A stretch of DNA of 55,557 bases, taken from positions 46,056,356 to 46,111,912 of the forward strand of contig JBOZIK010000001.1 of NCBI GenBank assembly GCA_051453625.1, read 5' to 3'. The notes under the pieces are model-generated. The model did not search any database. It saw nothing but the letters and a program-made list of their open reading frames with translations, and was not told the origin of the DNA. How positions within the stretch are numbered: position 1 is the stretch's first letter; the number at the start of each line of letters is the position of its first letter. The stretch is from Welwitschia mirabilis (lineage: Eukaryota > Gnetophyta > Gnetopsida > Welwitschiales). Below are positions 10,797 to 22,759 of this stretch, piece after piece. A program made the position numbers and the translations under genes.

Positions 10797-12129
10797 GTAA
10801 TGGATTCTAGTTGTTTTTCAATGATATCCAAACTAGTCCTTTTATTTTTGTTTGAGTATTTTCTTTTCTTTTTAATGATATGTACTAGTTTATTTCTAGT
10901 AAAACTTTAATTGATTCAAATTGGGGAGTTTAATGATCTAATCTAACAATTTAATTTCATTTTTTATATCTAATATTTTGTGTTGCAGTTCTAATGACTT
11001 TATTGTAGGTATAATTAAATCTAACATTGAGATTTAAAACCAAACCGAAATATAGAAATTTTTTTATCTATTTTTGATATAGTTCTATAAATTTTTTAAG
11101 GAAAATTAAAAACATTTAGAGTTTTTTCTAAAGTTGTAAATTTTTAAGTTATAGACATTTTAGGTTTCTGTTAATAATTTATTAGATCCTGTAATCTAAA
11201 ATATTTTATGTGGATTAAACAAATCTTGTTTTTTTTTCAAAACTTTTTCTTTAGACCAACTAGTGACTTTATCTTTCTAAGTAGTTGTACTGGTCTTTTT
11301 GCATCAATGACCTTGAAACTTTGACGAAAACTCTCAGAACCTCTCTAAAATTTCTTTGATCATAGACTTCCTCTAAAACTAAGAAAATTCTAGAAAATGT
11401 AAGCCCTCAACCTAAACCATGAACTAGTTTTTTAATCTTTAATAATGAATAAGGATTCTAATACATTTTAGATACCTTTCAATCTTAAATCTATCTATCT
11501 TTATAGTTTTTAGAATTATACACAACCAAAACATATTGTTGAAGATTTTTATTGACTTAGATAAACCTTTAAAGAGTATCCTCAATTCCATTCATACAAG
11601 AATTAACCTCCTTACAATTGTGAATTTCAAAATTTATATATCGACCCATAGAATTTTAATCACATACATTCCATTTTCCCTCATAATTTGTATCCATAAA
11701 TCTCATATTCATCATCCATTGATCCATACCCTTTATTTCCCTTTTAATATCCTTCATCAGTTAATCACTTTATATTACTTTCATATGCCTAACATTTCAC
11801 CTCACCTTCCTTCGAGGATACCTTTCAAATATTTCTATAATGTATTGCTAAGTCTTCTTTCAATACACTTAAATTTTGTTCCCAATCTTTGGAAGAATCC
11901 ACTAAGAAAATAAAGCAAAACATCAATAAAATGTTTCAACAAATAGCCAAAACCAATGAATAAATCTTAAGGTCTTTCAACTAATAAGAAAATGTACCTA
12001 CATTCCATGAATATAATAGCTTATAAATAATTGAAGGGATTAATGAGACTAGAATTGATGACATACAAATCATATTCCTTAGGAGTGAGGAATAGTCCCA
12101 TAATGAAACCAATGATGATAGGTAAGAAG
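10797..12129. other. Unassigned A/T-rich interval
   Basis: No domain is recognised. If the flanking 203-bp repeats are LTR ends, this is the first part of that element's interior. I see no convincing PBS at 10797. The 125-codon plus-strand reading at 11536-11913 is rich in Ile, Leu, His and Phe and has no recognisable motif; it is probably a chance frame. Confidence 0.4.
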
Positions 12130-12470
12130 ACCTTGAATTTCAAAAAGCCTTAGAGAGTGATCGATTAGGTGCATTTAGATTGTACTTTAGAGAAGGATTA
12201 GATGCATTTAATTATGATTAATCTATAATTAGTGAGTAATCATTTGATAAAAATGACAAATTAGAAACCTATCCATCAAAGGATGAAATTGACATTGATG
12301 AAATAGAAAATAAACCTATCTTTGAATCATAATCATTATCACTTGTAAAACCATTTAAGAAAGAATTCATTAAGAATCTTAATAAGGAAGCGAATATTAA
12401 TCAAGATCCATTACATAATTCACCCTACGAAGACCCTTCATCTTTTTTCTTAACAGCATCTTAAACCAAT
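12130..12470 (+). pseudogene. Unrecognised decayed ORF
   Basis: Read-through gives an acidic, protein-like stretch with few stops for such A/T-rich DNA: E-D-L-E-F-Q-K-A-L-E-S-D-R-L-G-A-F, then P-S-K-D-E-I-D-I-D-E-I-E-N-K and N-Q-D-P-L-H-N-S-P-Y-E-D-P. I do not recognise the family. Its place inside the candidate element bounded by the 203-bp repeats would fit a gag or linker remnant. Chance openness cannot be excluded. Confidence 0.3.
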
Positions 12471-14168
12471 TATGAATTTTTATCTTTACCTTTCAAGTAA
12501 AACACAAAAACTTAATGAAGAAGATAAATCATGAAACCTTTAGATCCATCTTCTAATACTATTTTTAATGATCATTTACCTTCTCTAATTGTTTTTAGTT
12601 CAACTCTATCTTAACTTCAAAATGATTTCTTGCATGAATTGTTAAGTAAATAAGAATAGACAAAGGTATCGATGGCTTTTAATTTCAAAAGAATCAATTT
12701 TACTACTTGCATTAATGTACTTTCCATTTTTATGGATTCATGTATAAATGTTTATAGGGATTTAATCTCTTTTTTGAATGTATTATATATATTCAACACA
12801 TCATTCAAAAATCACATTCATTATTTTAAAACTTCATGCATGTAATACCTTGGAAAATCCCTTGAAAACTTTTTAGTTTTATTGCACGTACTTAGATTAG
12901 AATTTTCTTGTAGCATAAATTTTTCTTTTAGAATAAATTTAGGTTTAAAAAAAATTAAAAATGCTTAAAAATTTTATGCTTGATGCTCTTTCATGCCTCA
13001 AGATACCCAAGCACTTTCATCTATATAATCATAGATTTAAACATTTTTAGGTAGAAAAACCCAAAATTTGATCCTCACCACTAAATCATCATTATCTTAG
13101 ATCCCATTTTCCATCCCTTTCATTTTCATGTTTCCAAACAAAATTCATCATCCACTCTCCTCTTCCATCCATCAATGAGTTTCTAAGATTGGATGATCCT
13201 AGTTAATAACCCTTAAGTAAATAAACTATTAATAAGTAATTGCTTTTTTATTTCAAAATAGGTAGAATTTAAGTTTACATGTAGCTTTTTAAGAAAGAGT
13301 TTTTGATTATTTTTGAGTTAACTTATTAAGGGTTAGTCTCACTTAAGATCTTCTAAATAAAAACTATGGTTGAATTAAGGTGGAATATACTTTCATGCTA
13401 AGTTAATTATTTTTAAGGCATTTTATAGAGAAAAGAATTATCTTGATTAGGCTACTGAGCTAATGAATCCTTTATGTGCATAAAAAATTATTGAATATGA
13501 GTAACATTATTAAAAAGAAAATGAAATATCTCCTCTTCACAAGCACATTAATTATTGAGTAGTTAAAAAAGGGGTTTTTTAACTACATCAAGGTCATAGA
13601 TGCTCAAAAGTAATGCATCTTTAATGATTTATTCTATGATATGTTCAACTTCATCAAGACTATAAATACTCACTGACAATGCAACATTGACTCCTACATA
13701 TATCAACATGCCTAACTCTATTGAAAGAAAATGTTATAACACTAAATTTACAGTTTAATTAAAATTCTTGAAACCAAGAACAAAGCATGATTATAGAAAG
13801 GGTAAATTAAAATTAAGAAGGTGGAATTGAGAGATGCTTTTGTGTTTACTTTTCTTAACCTGTGTACCTATAAATTTGCTTAAGTAATTTTTGATGGCTT
13901 ATAGGTTTACATAGATGATATCTTATTTGTTTGACATTATGATCCTTTTAAATTTCAAATAAAGTTTGAGAAATTTTTAATAAATATAGCCAACAATTTA
14001 GGTAATCTATCTTTTCAATTTGTAGATGATGGAGTTGCATTAGATTTTATGATTTTTTTCCCTTAGATTGAATTATGATTTTTTCTAAATAATTACATCA
14101 TCATTAAACCTTATGTAAAATTCTCTATTTTTGTAACTTCGAGGATAAATTTCAGTTTTGGTTGGGGT
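12471..14168. other. Degenerate interval, possible end of a gypsy pol
   Basis: Most of this is unreadable. At 12842 tgtaataccttggaaaatcc resembles the TGTAACACCCCGGA start of some plant gypsy LTRs. At 14139-14171 acttcgaggataaatttc and ggttggggtatgaca resemble the acttcgaggacgaaatt plus G-rich tract seen at the end of plant gypsy pol just before the 3' LTR. Both are weak resemblances, not calls. Confidence 0.25.
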
Positions 14169-15799
14169 ATGACATTCACTTTCACATAAAAAAAGAAATA
14201 ATTTTAAATCCTAATTTTAAAAAATTGACCAAAATTTTTTAAAAATATCATATCATTTTCTTACTTGCCATTTTCACTTAGTCAATTTTTACATGTCACC
14301 ATTTATTCATTAACATTTTTCTAAGGGACTAGTAAAAGGCTAGTTAGAGGATGTGTTTACACATAAAAATTGACATTATAAGCAACTATAATTGATAAAT
14401 TTAGCCTAGGGATAAATATTAAATTCATGATTTTATTACATTTAATGTCTTTCATTCTTTTTATTACTTTTGCATGAAATTATGGATTTACCTTAACATG
14501 GGAAAGTATATTATGCCCTTTAGAAAAACTATGCATAAACTAACCAAATTTTATTACCAAATGTCATGTTGCTAAAAAGGACTATAAATGTTTCCATCCT
14601 TCTAATGAAAACTACTGTAAAACTCATGTTCCTAAATCTGTTTTATGAAATAATGGCACTACACTTATGGGCCAAGTCATAATTAAATCTAAATAAATCT
14701 TTAAACTTGATAAAACATGGTGAAGTATAAGATAACATGTTGCAGTAACATTTGCTAACAACAAGAATGATCATGTACAAGAAACATGACATGGAATCTA
14801 TTGGTAACATCATCAATGGTTAAAGAATGCATCATCGTCATGTTTGCATTAAAAGACAAAGGAATCCTCTTTATGATTACATGCTAAATATTTGTAACTT
14901 TCTCCTTATATAATCATCCTTAAGTAATTTCCTTTATGTAACGTTTACCTAATGAAATTATGACTTAGAATCTAACATTAACCTCATCTATAAAATAACC
15001 TTGAACACTCATTGTAAACATCTTTTAATTAGCTTAACATTGAGAAGACTTAGAGGCTAGGATGTCATGGTGCTCTAATACTCTTTCTTGGGGGCAAAAT
15101 AATCCAAGGCTAGTTGAGGAGTCTTTCTTCTTCATCCTTTTCCAATGATGTAATGTGTATTTATTTTAGATTTTATTAAAGAAATTTTTTAAATCCCTTC
15201 ATTAGTATTACACATTTCAATTGACATTAGCAATATTTAGGTAGAACTAGTTATTTAGTAGGTTTCATTCTTTTATTATTAATACATAGAAATAGGTATT
15301 AGCAATTTTTAGTATATCTTCCTTAATTATTAAGTTCTTTCAAACTATGTGAATTATTTGAGGTACTTTTGTGAGTTTTTAGTTCCTATTATTTAAGGAA
15401 TATTATGAACTTTAATTCATATCTTTTTGCTTATAAAGGGCTATGAAGTATTAGGAGGATTGGATAACTCACCAACACTTATGTGGTGGATGAGATTATG
15501 CCTTCATGTCAAGCCTTAACAACTTGATAATTTAGTTTTAGATTTAGAATAAAGGAATTTATGGAGCAAAAGTATAGAGTTAGATGAATTGATTAATCCC
15601 TTGGAGAATTTTTGTTCCCTTGTATCACCAATTGAAGATCATTTTCTTCTTGACTTTCTAATTTTTAGTTTTATTTGAGTTTTTATTATAAGTATAATTA
15701 ATCATGTATTTTTGGATGAAGTTACCACATATATCCCTATGGAAGGATGATTTTGAGTGTAAACTCAAATAAATCTAGATAACTGCAAAGCTATAATCA
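14169..15799 (+). repeat. Candidate LTR holding the right copy of the 203-bp repeat
   Basis: The right copy of the direct repeat is 15597-15799. Upstream, a TATA-like gcttataaagggc lies near 15430, which suits an LTR with its transcription start there. A TGACA at 14169 after a G-rich tract could be the left edge. Only the last 203 bp are duplicated in the window, because the rest of the left copy would lie beyond the copia insertion and base 1. The left edge is a guess; the right edge (taatca at 15799) is better supported. Confidence 0.4.
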
Positions 15800-15804
15800 T
15801 TAAG

Positions 15805-16930
15805 TAATGAAAATTTTACTTCTCACATTCATTCATTTTTTGACAGTGTACAAATCCTTTAAGAATTTAGCATAGAAAGTATTTGTTTAATGGATTTTAA
15901 AAGAGGAATATTTATCCTTACTTTCTTAAAAATATCTAATGCTTCTTATTTATTTTTAGCTAATTAATATTTTTTAAAGCATAGAGATTCTTTACAAGTT
16001 GGGACAACTTCTCTTAATTTATGTTTCTTCTTTATTTTTTTCTTGTTGTTAGGATAATTTTTTAGTACTTCTTCTTCTTGGATTATTTCTCTTCCATCTC
16101 TTTGTTGATTTATTTTCCATTTCTTAATTATATAACCTTGGTTTTCTAAATTTATGTATTCTCTATTAATTTAACTATCAGGTCTAGGCTCATGTATAGT
16201 AGAAAGCTTATCCTTTTAACATTATTTGAGTGATGTAAGGATATAGTAGTGGTTTGACTTAGTTATTATATTTCTTAATCTAATGCTTGCAATGTAAAAG
16301 GGGTTTGTTGATTGTTGTTATCAGGTATTGATGTAATATTGATTTTCTATAAAGTTATGAAGTGTATCCTTTAAAGAGTTAGAAGTTGAGAAGGATTTAA
16401 ACTCTTAGATTAATTAGTTGAGGCTTGTCTAGGGTTATCTAATTTTCATAAGAAGTTTTCATGATCTCCATCTAGGTTGTGAATATTAGAGTACTTATTA
16501 TTTGCTAGTTCATTTTACCATTATTGTCCTTTAATATTAACTTATTCTTTTACCACTCTTTGGAACATGAAAATGGGTGGGTAATCTAAGGCTTTATAAT
16601 TATTAAAAAAAATTATTATAATGAAGTAATGGAGTCATGGGCTTAGGGTTTGTATTAAGAGTCTCAGTCTTCTTAAAAAGATCTTTTAACTTTTGATTGA
16701 CCTCATTCTTATTAGGAATATAAAGTTACTAGTGAATCTAATAGGTTGTTATAATCTTTTTGGCTTATTAATATTCTTTCAATTCTTAAATATTTTAGCT
16801 ATCATTTGAAGGAAATCCCAAGCTTCATTAATTTATAGGTCTAGAAATATTCCTCTACATATCGTCTCCACAAGTTACTTATAGTTAGATGAGTGTCCTT
16901 CATAAAGGAAACTTATGGCTCTTCCCTATT
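15805..16930 (-). pseudogene. Athila/Tat-like gypsy gag fragment
   Basis: Read on minus, a region near 16820-16920 shows L-Y-E-G-H-S, L-V-E-T-I-C-R-G-I-F-L and N-E-A-W-D-F-L, matching the block F-Y-E-G-L...C-x-G-x-F...E-A-W-E-F of plant gypsy gag. Near 15880-15925 it shows D-I-F-K-K-V-R-I-N-I-P-L-L and S-I-K-Q-I, the conserved block just before the protease. Stops occur throughout. The reading ends where the 203-bp repeat starts, so the element ending at 15799 may have inserted into this gag. Its 5' end may extend to about 17500. Confidence 0.6.
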
Positions 16931-19719
16931 TAAAACTATGTTGTGGGCATTTAAAAAGTAGATCTTTAAATCTTTAAAGGGTGTGTAGAAGAATATTTTA
17001 CTATTCCTTTATTGGAACTTTATGATCTCTAATCTAATGGCATTGGTCTTATATTTAGGGAAGAATTTTCTAATGGAAACAAGATTAATCTAAGTGAATT
17101 AGACATATTACACTCAAACTCCTTAAGATGTATGTACAGAATTCTTAAACTCTAAATCATGGAAATGTGAAATAAGTTAAATAAGTACTAGTTTAAAGTT
17201 AATTTTCTTAGCATTAGATGATTGGATAATACAAAAGGTTATTCCTAGACATTATGGTTAGAGATATCCTTTCAAAGTTCTTGTAGATTGGTTGAAGTTT
17301 TATATACTTTTAAAGTTGTTTTAGCTTTCTAAAAATATCTCTTGTGACTAGTTTTTAGGATTTATTTCTATTTTAGAATTGAGAGGGATTTAGTGCAATC
17401 TACTTTTAAATGTTCATTTCCAATTTATAAAATGTAAGAAAATAGTCAAAATTGGTTACATTTCTAGATGTACATAATAACTGAAAATATTCAAGATGAT
17501 GTAATCATAATATTGATAAAAGATGAAGATATTTTAACATAAGAGACTATATATATCATTTAAGAAAGATAACGACGCTATTGAAATGGCAAAAAAAGGT
17601 TTTAGTGTAGCTCTCAGGATGATTAACATTCTAAGATAATAGGTCATTACAAGTAACTAATAAAAATAGTGTGAATATAGACCCTGGAAAGTGGTAACGC
17701 AAAAATGAAAGCTCTAATGTAATGCAATGCAAGAAATAAAAAATGCAAAAATAAATAATGCAAATACTAAAAAACTTCCCTATTAATGAAGTCATTCTTC
17801 AAAAATTATCTTTGCCTGTCTACTAAGGAAGTCACCTAAGATAGAGAAGGAAAGAGATAAGAAAAGATATGATGAAGAGATAAGATGAATAGAAGAAAGA
17901 ATTTTTTAATATTTTCTTAGATGTCTTTTATTTTAATTTGTAAAAGATTAACTCCTATAAAAAAATTTAATATACTATAAAATATTTGCAAGAAAAAAAT
18001 AAATAAAATAAAAATAAAAAGGAAAAAAAGAGAAATAATTTAAAAAAAAAAGAAAAAGGAGTTATGAGATCAGATTCTATTGACCAAGTGCTAGGCATAA
18101 TTAACATCAATTCACTATTGATAAAAAGGAAAAAGAAAAAAAAAGGCACTAAAAAGGGACTAGTATAAAATAAAAAAAATAAAAAATAAAAATAAAACTT
18201 TAAAAAGGATATAAGAAAGTAAATTTTGTGCATGTTCCACTATAGCTAAGTACCACTGTCCCTGGCAATAGTGTTAAAAAGCTACACGTGGTAAATTCTG
18301 GCAATGTTTGTATCTACTGATAATGTATGGTAAATAGCAATATCATCCTAGGAACATAAAAATTACATGGCTAAACCTAGCTTTAACTAATAATATCAAG
18401 ACTTTTATTTATAGCATAATACTAGTGTTGTTCTTACATAGAGATAGATAACAAGAGCTATTAATAAAGCAAGCATAATAATAATGAATATAAGAGAGTG
18501 AAATTATATAAGACATTTAGGAATGAGACATAACATTTAAACTAGGATAATAAATTCATGGAAATCATAAGTACTAAAGTAAATTCATGTAGCTTTTGCT
18601 CCACCTCAAGCATGGCATAATCTTATCCACCATAAACATAAGGCTCATGTAGTTCTAGCTCAAGCACAATAGCATAATGTCATCCATCATAGATGTAAAG
18701 GTGATATATCCAAGCCAACTAGATTTTATAGCAAGAATAAAATAAGCATTAAAAGTAGGGGTATCCTAAGACCCATTAAATAAACGTTCATGTTATGCAA
18801 GCTAGAAGGAAAAAAAATAAAAGCGAAAAAAACCTTAAAGTAATAACATGCTTAGTCAATCCTAAGTATAGCAAGTATGAAATCCATAACAACTTGATTT
18901 TAAAGCAATGCATCAAGAACATGTAACATTTTATTATAAGAAAAGTAAAAGTATACAATTTATGAAGGTACTGATACTAAACTAAAAAGTATCATGCTAG
19001 ATTAGTGGCTAGTCCATCCCAGTGGGAGGCTTAGACATAACTCATGAATAAAGCTTCAATATCTTGCACAATATGGTAACGATATTATTTCCTTCAACTG
19101 AAGGAAGAAAAGGTATTTAGATGCTAGAATTAGGGTTTAAAATTAGGATTTTAAAATCCTAATAATGTTATTCTTTAAAATTCCCAAAGTGCATGGGATC
19201 ATCCTTTAGTCATGGGATTAAATTAAGGAAGTCTTTTTTAGAAAATTTTCCTCATTCACTTTCTATTTTAAAAAATTCTCAAAATTGATTGCTTGTATTG
19301 AGAAAGCCTAGGAATATAGTTATGAATCCATTTTAATCATATTAACTAGATCCACCACTCTTAGAACTAGATTCAGTGCCAATAATGCTTGGCATAGTTC
19401 CATCTTTCATCGATTTAAATATCCTATAAAATAACTATGTTAAGGTAGATTATTAGTGGAACTAGATTTTCATGGATTTAAACATAATAAATACATAAAA
19501 CTATTGTAATAATTAATTAATCATGCTAAAAACACTTAAATTCTTTGATGTGATTATTAATTTTTACATGTTATTACCTAATAAATTAAAATATATCTTT
19601 ATCCATGACAATTTTAGAAATCCTTTGATTATTTCATCATCTATCTATAATTGAAGAAGCTCAAGTAGTTGATATGATAATAAAAAATATTAATGATTTT
19701 TCATGAACTCATAAATAGT
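16931..19719. other. Unassigned interval with low-complexity and short repeats
   Basis: No domain is recognised. 17985-18190 is almost pure A with scattered T and G; the 88-codon minus-strand Phe/Leu-rich reading there is an artefact of that composition. At about 18587-18712 a 65-bp unit occurs twice (catgtag...gct...cataat...atccaycat). The rest may be the 5' leader of the minus-strand gag or the gag of the plus-strand RT fragment that follows, both too decayed to read. Confidence 0.45.
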
Positions 19720-21210
19720 TATATGGAATTCATTCCAAAATTATTCAACACAAAATCTATCTAGAGGGAAACATAAAGCGTATATGACAAGAACAAAGGA
19801 GATTGAATGTAGTATTGAGGTAAGTTACTAAAGAGGAAATAATTACATTACTTAGTATTCATATCCTTTACTCTATTTCTTGATAGTAAATGGTTAATCC
19901 TTTATCTATAATCCCTAAAAAATAAGAAAAAACAATAATATTCATTGATTTTAGAAAACTGAATAGATCTACAAAGAAAGATCATTTTCTATTACCATTT
20001 TTATATAAAATTTTGGATTGATTATAGAGTCATGAATATTATTATTTTTTAAATTGCTATACTTGGTATAACCAAATTTTCTTTATAGATGAGGACTAAT
20101 CCAAAACCACTTTGACCTCACATTTTGGAAATTATGCTTATAGATAAATGTTCTTTGGCGTGTGCAATTATCTAGGTACCTTTTAAATGGCTACATTAGG
20201 CATCTCTACTAGCATATTTAAAGAATGTATTAAAGTTTTTATGAATGATTTTTCTTGATGGAAAGATCACTTTACCTAAAACTTAAAAATTCTAAGAAAC
20301 ATTTTTGGATAGATGTATAGAAATAATCTTAAAATTGCATTAGGAAAAGAATGTATTTTCAGTTAAAAAAAAGTTATCCTTAGTCATATAGTGTTAAACC
20401 AGTGATTCACATGACCTTTCAAAAGTTTAAGTCAATAAGAATATGGTATCATAAACTAATTTAAAGTAAAGTAAATCATTCTTAGGTCATGTTGTATTTT
20501 ATATGAGATCTATAGAAGGATTTCAAAAATTTGCAAATCTCTTTATCAATTACTAGAGAAAGATGTCAAATTCAAATGGACTAGTTCATGTCAAGAAGTT
20601 TTTCAATGATAAAAAAGCAAATATCAATTAAACCCATTTTTATTAGATTAAATTAATTTAAAAATTCAAAATGCTTATGTAACACTAGTGATAATGCTTT
20701 AAGTGAAGTCTCAGAACAAAAGGATAGTAAAACATTTTCTATAATTGCCTATTTTAGCAAAACTCTTTTTGATGCTTAACTTAATTATATAATTATCGAA
20801 AAAGGGTTACTATAAATTATCCATTCCCTTGAGAAGTTCTATCATTATCCTATATAATACCAGACCAACATTTGTACTAACTACTAATCACCTATAACCT
20901 TATAACCAAAGAAACTATGGAAGCTCATCTTATAATATAGATTTTATTTCTTTAAGAATTCAAATATAAAGTAAGAAAAGAGAATGTTATCACTAATCAT
21001 CTATCATAACTACCACTTTCACTATTTTCTATGAATCATTTAGTTATTAAAGTTAAATTCTCTAATGAGAATTTAATTATCATGCAAAAATTAAAAGAAC
21101 AATACTTGAAACATCCTTATCCTTTGTATGCAAATATTTTCAATTATCTAATTACCTTGAAAAATCCTCTAGGCTCCATTACAATGTATTTCTATATTGA
21201 ATAGATAAAT
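19720..21210 (+). pseudogene. Athila/Tat-like gypsy RT-RNase H fragment
   Basis: RT blocks in order: F-I-D-F-R-K-L-N-R-S-T-K-K-D-H-F (near 19955), H-E-Y-Y-Y-F-L, Y-N-Q-I-F, K-T-T-L-T-S-H-F-G-N-Y-A-Y-R, then the active-site block F-M-N-D-F-S at 20238-20249 (family F-M-D-D). Next come L-L-E-K-D-V-K-F-K-W, the RNase H block K-T-L-F-D-A-Q-L-N-Y (about 20755-20790), E-N-V-I-T-N-H-L-S (about 20980) and L-Y-A-N-I-F-N-Y-L at 21125. Many stops. No LTRs of its own are identified; it is cut off on the right by copia and gypsy LTR material. Confidence 0.8.
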
Positions 21211-21399
21211 ATGAATTAGTCTCATCCTTTTATATAAAATATGAGAAGATCAAATCATGAGGAGATAAACCCCTAAATGAAAACAAGAATGAGTTATTCA
21301 GTGATACCATAAAGAAGTTTGTGAAATACATTTTACTAAAAAAATAGTTATAAATATCTTTCATGTGAAATTCTATTCGTCTATTGGAATTTGGATGAT

Positions 21400-21648
21400 A
21401 GGCATGCTTTGATACCATGTTAGAATTAAGTGTAGAAGTGATTTAATACCATGTTGGAATTTGTTAAAAACATTTTATTTAATAATACATAGATAATAAT
21501 AAATATTAAAATCATAAATTATAAAGTTAAAATTAATATTAAAAAATCATTTGAAAGTGGCTTTATGTGGCTTAGAAAAACCACATGCCCAAAGGAAAAT
21601 TCCCATTTTAAAGTGTTAGTTAATAGAATAAGATGGTACATAAGGATT
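21400..21648 (-). repeat. Candidate copia PBS and 5' LTR end, partly duplicated
   Basis: On minus, ttctaacatggtatcaaagc is the standard plant copia junction of an LTR ending in AACA and an initiator-Met PBS (tggtatcagagc). About 30 bp further, ccaacatggtattaaatc repeats the junction. The plus-strand sequence from 21418 or 21449 (tgttagaatt, tgttggaatt) would then be LTR, running right until the gypsy LTR at 21649. No second LTR or copia domain was found nearby. Confidence 0.5.
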
Positions 21649-22463
21649 TGATGACTTAGAAAAGAATGTACATTTATGATATGTTTCTAATGAAGAATAT
21701 GACAAACTATTAGCCAATATTATGATATTATTATAATATATTATGAGTTATTATAAGCTAACTTTATGATGCAGATCAGTTAAGGGGAGATGTTCTATAA
21801 AAAGGATAGTACTTACCACAACTAAATAGGTGGCACAAAGAAAGGGATAACAAACTTTCTACCACTGCACATATAAATAGGCACATAGCAGAAGGCTTGG
21901 TGATCTTTTTGGAGTCTTGGAGAAAAGATGAAAAACACATTCAAGTGAAGATATCATAAGAGTAAGAGATAGAAAGTGACTTCTTAAAGCTCTAATGCCT
22001 ATTGTGAAAACAAAGGGAAGTTAATTTTTGTATTTTCTTGTCAAGTAATACAAGCTATGTTATTCTAAAAATAATCTTATATTGCTGAACTATATAATTT
22101 GAAAAAGTTGTATGCTATCTTTTCTTACTCTTAATATTGATAATAACTAAAGTTGATATTAAGATAATGTACAAGTTAGAAATAATGAACGTAGGTGATT
22201 TGGTTGTGTTTTCTCTATTTTAGTTCTTTTCGTTTCCTCATGTTCTATAGTTCATGTCCTAATCTAAAGTCTTTATTGTGAGTCAAAAGTAGGAAAAAAT
22301 AAATCCCCTTATAAAACTTTTAATGATTTAAGTCTGTGTAATTATGATCATTTATGCTATATGTTTTTCCAGCATTTTATTAATATTTTAGTTTCTTTTT
22401 AAGCATTTCATTGGATCTAGTTAACTGTTTTATAGCATTTTTAGTTAAATTCTAGGCTTATCA
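21649..22463 (+). repeat. 5' LTR of the Athila/Tat-like element
   Basis: 815 bp from TGATGACTTAG to ggcttatca. It matches 35713-36595 over its whole length, including the blocks attagccaatattatgat, aagaaagggataacaaac, a TATA-like catataaataggcacatagc near 21867, and tttatagcatttttagtta near the end. The PBS follows at once. Confidence 0.9.
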
Positions 22464-22482
22464 TTTTGGTGCTAGAATGAGG
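22464..22482 (+). other. Primer-binding site, Asp-tRNA type, diverged
   Basis: ttttggtgctagaatgagg directly follows the LTR. Athila/Tat PBSs usually read tttggcgccgttgccgggga. The tggygc core is kept; the rest has drifted, so the primer assignment is inference. Confidence 0.6.
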
Positions 22483-22759
22483 GCACTTCTAGGCTTTTTT
22501 AAAAAGAAATGAAGGAATTTTTAAATAAAAACAACCATGAATAATAGAGGGATGTAAAAGGGAAATACATCCAAAACCTTAAGAAATACAAGTTAGAAGA
22601 AGAAACTGGTAATATAAGAGTACAAAAAAAAAGTTAAACCCTACGACTTGATGGAGGACATGAAAACAGTTAAAAGAGGTCAAATGTAATTACAATAGAA
22701 GATAAAACTATTAATACAAAATCAAAGATAGATAGAAAAAGCACAAGAACCTGAAGGAT

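Noticed and set aside
11536-11913. 125-codon plus-strand ORF
   Set aside because: Composition is Ile, Leu, His and Phe rich with no motif, no neighbours and no matching repeat; fits chance in A/T-rich DNA.
15421-15450. Host gene promoter from the TATA-like gcttataaagggc
   Set aside because: No host coding sequence follows; an LTR promoter is the simpler reading because part of the downstream sequence is repeated at 10595.
17967-18233. 88-codon minus-strand ORF with long Phe runs
   Set aside because: It is the translation of a poly-A-rich stretch, not a membrane protein.
21230-21418. Minus-strand ORF with H-A-Y-H-P-N-S-N, resembling an integrase A-Y-H-P-Q-T-N block
   Set aside because: Only eight residues match, the following Glu context is absent, and the PBS position next to it argues against integrase here.
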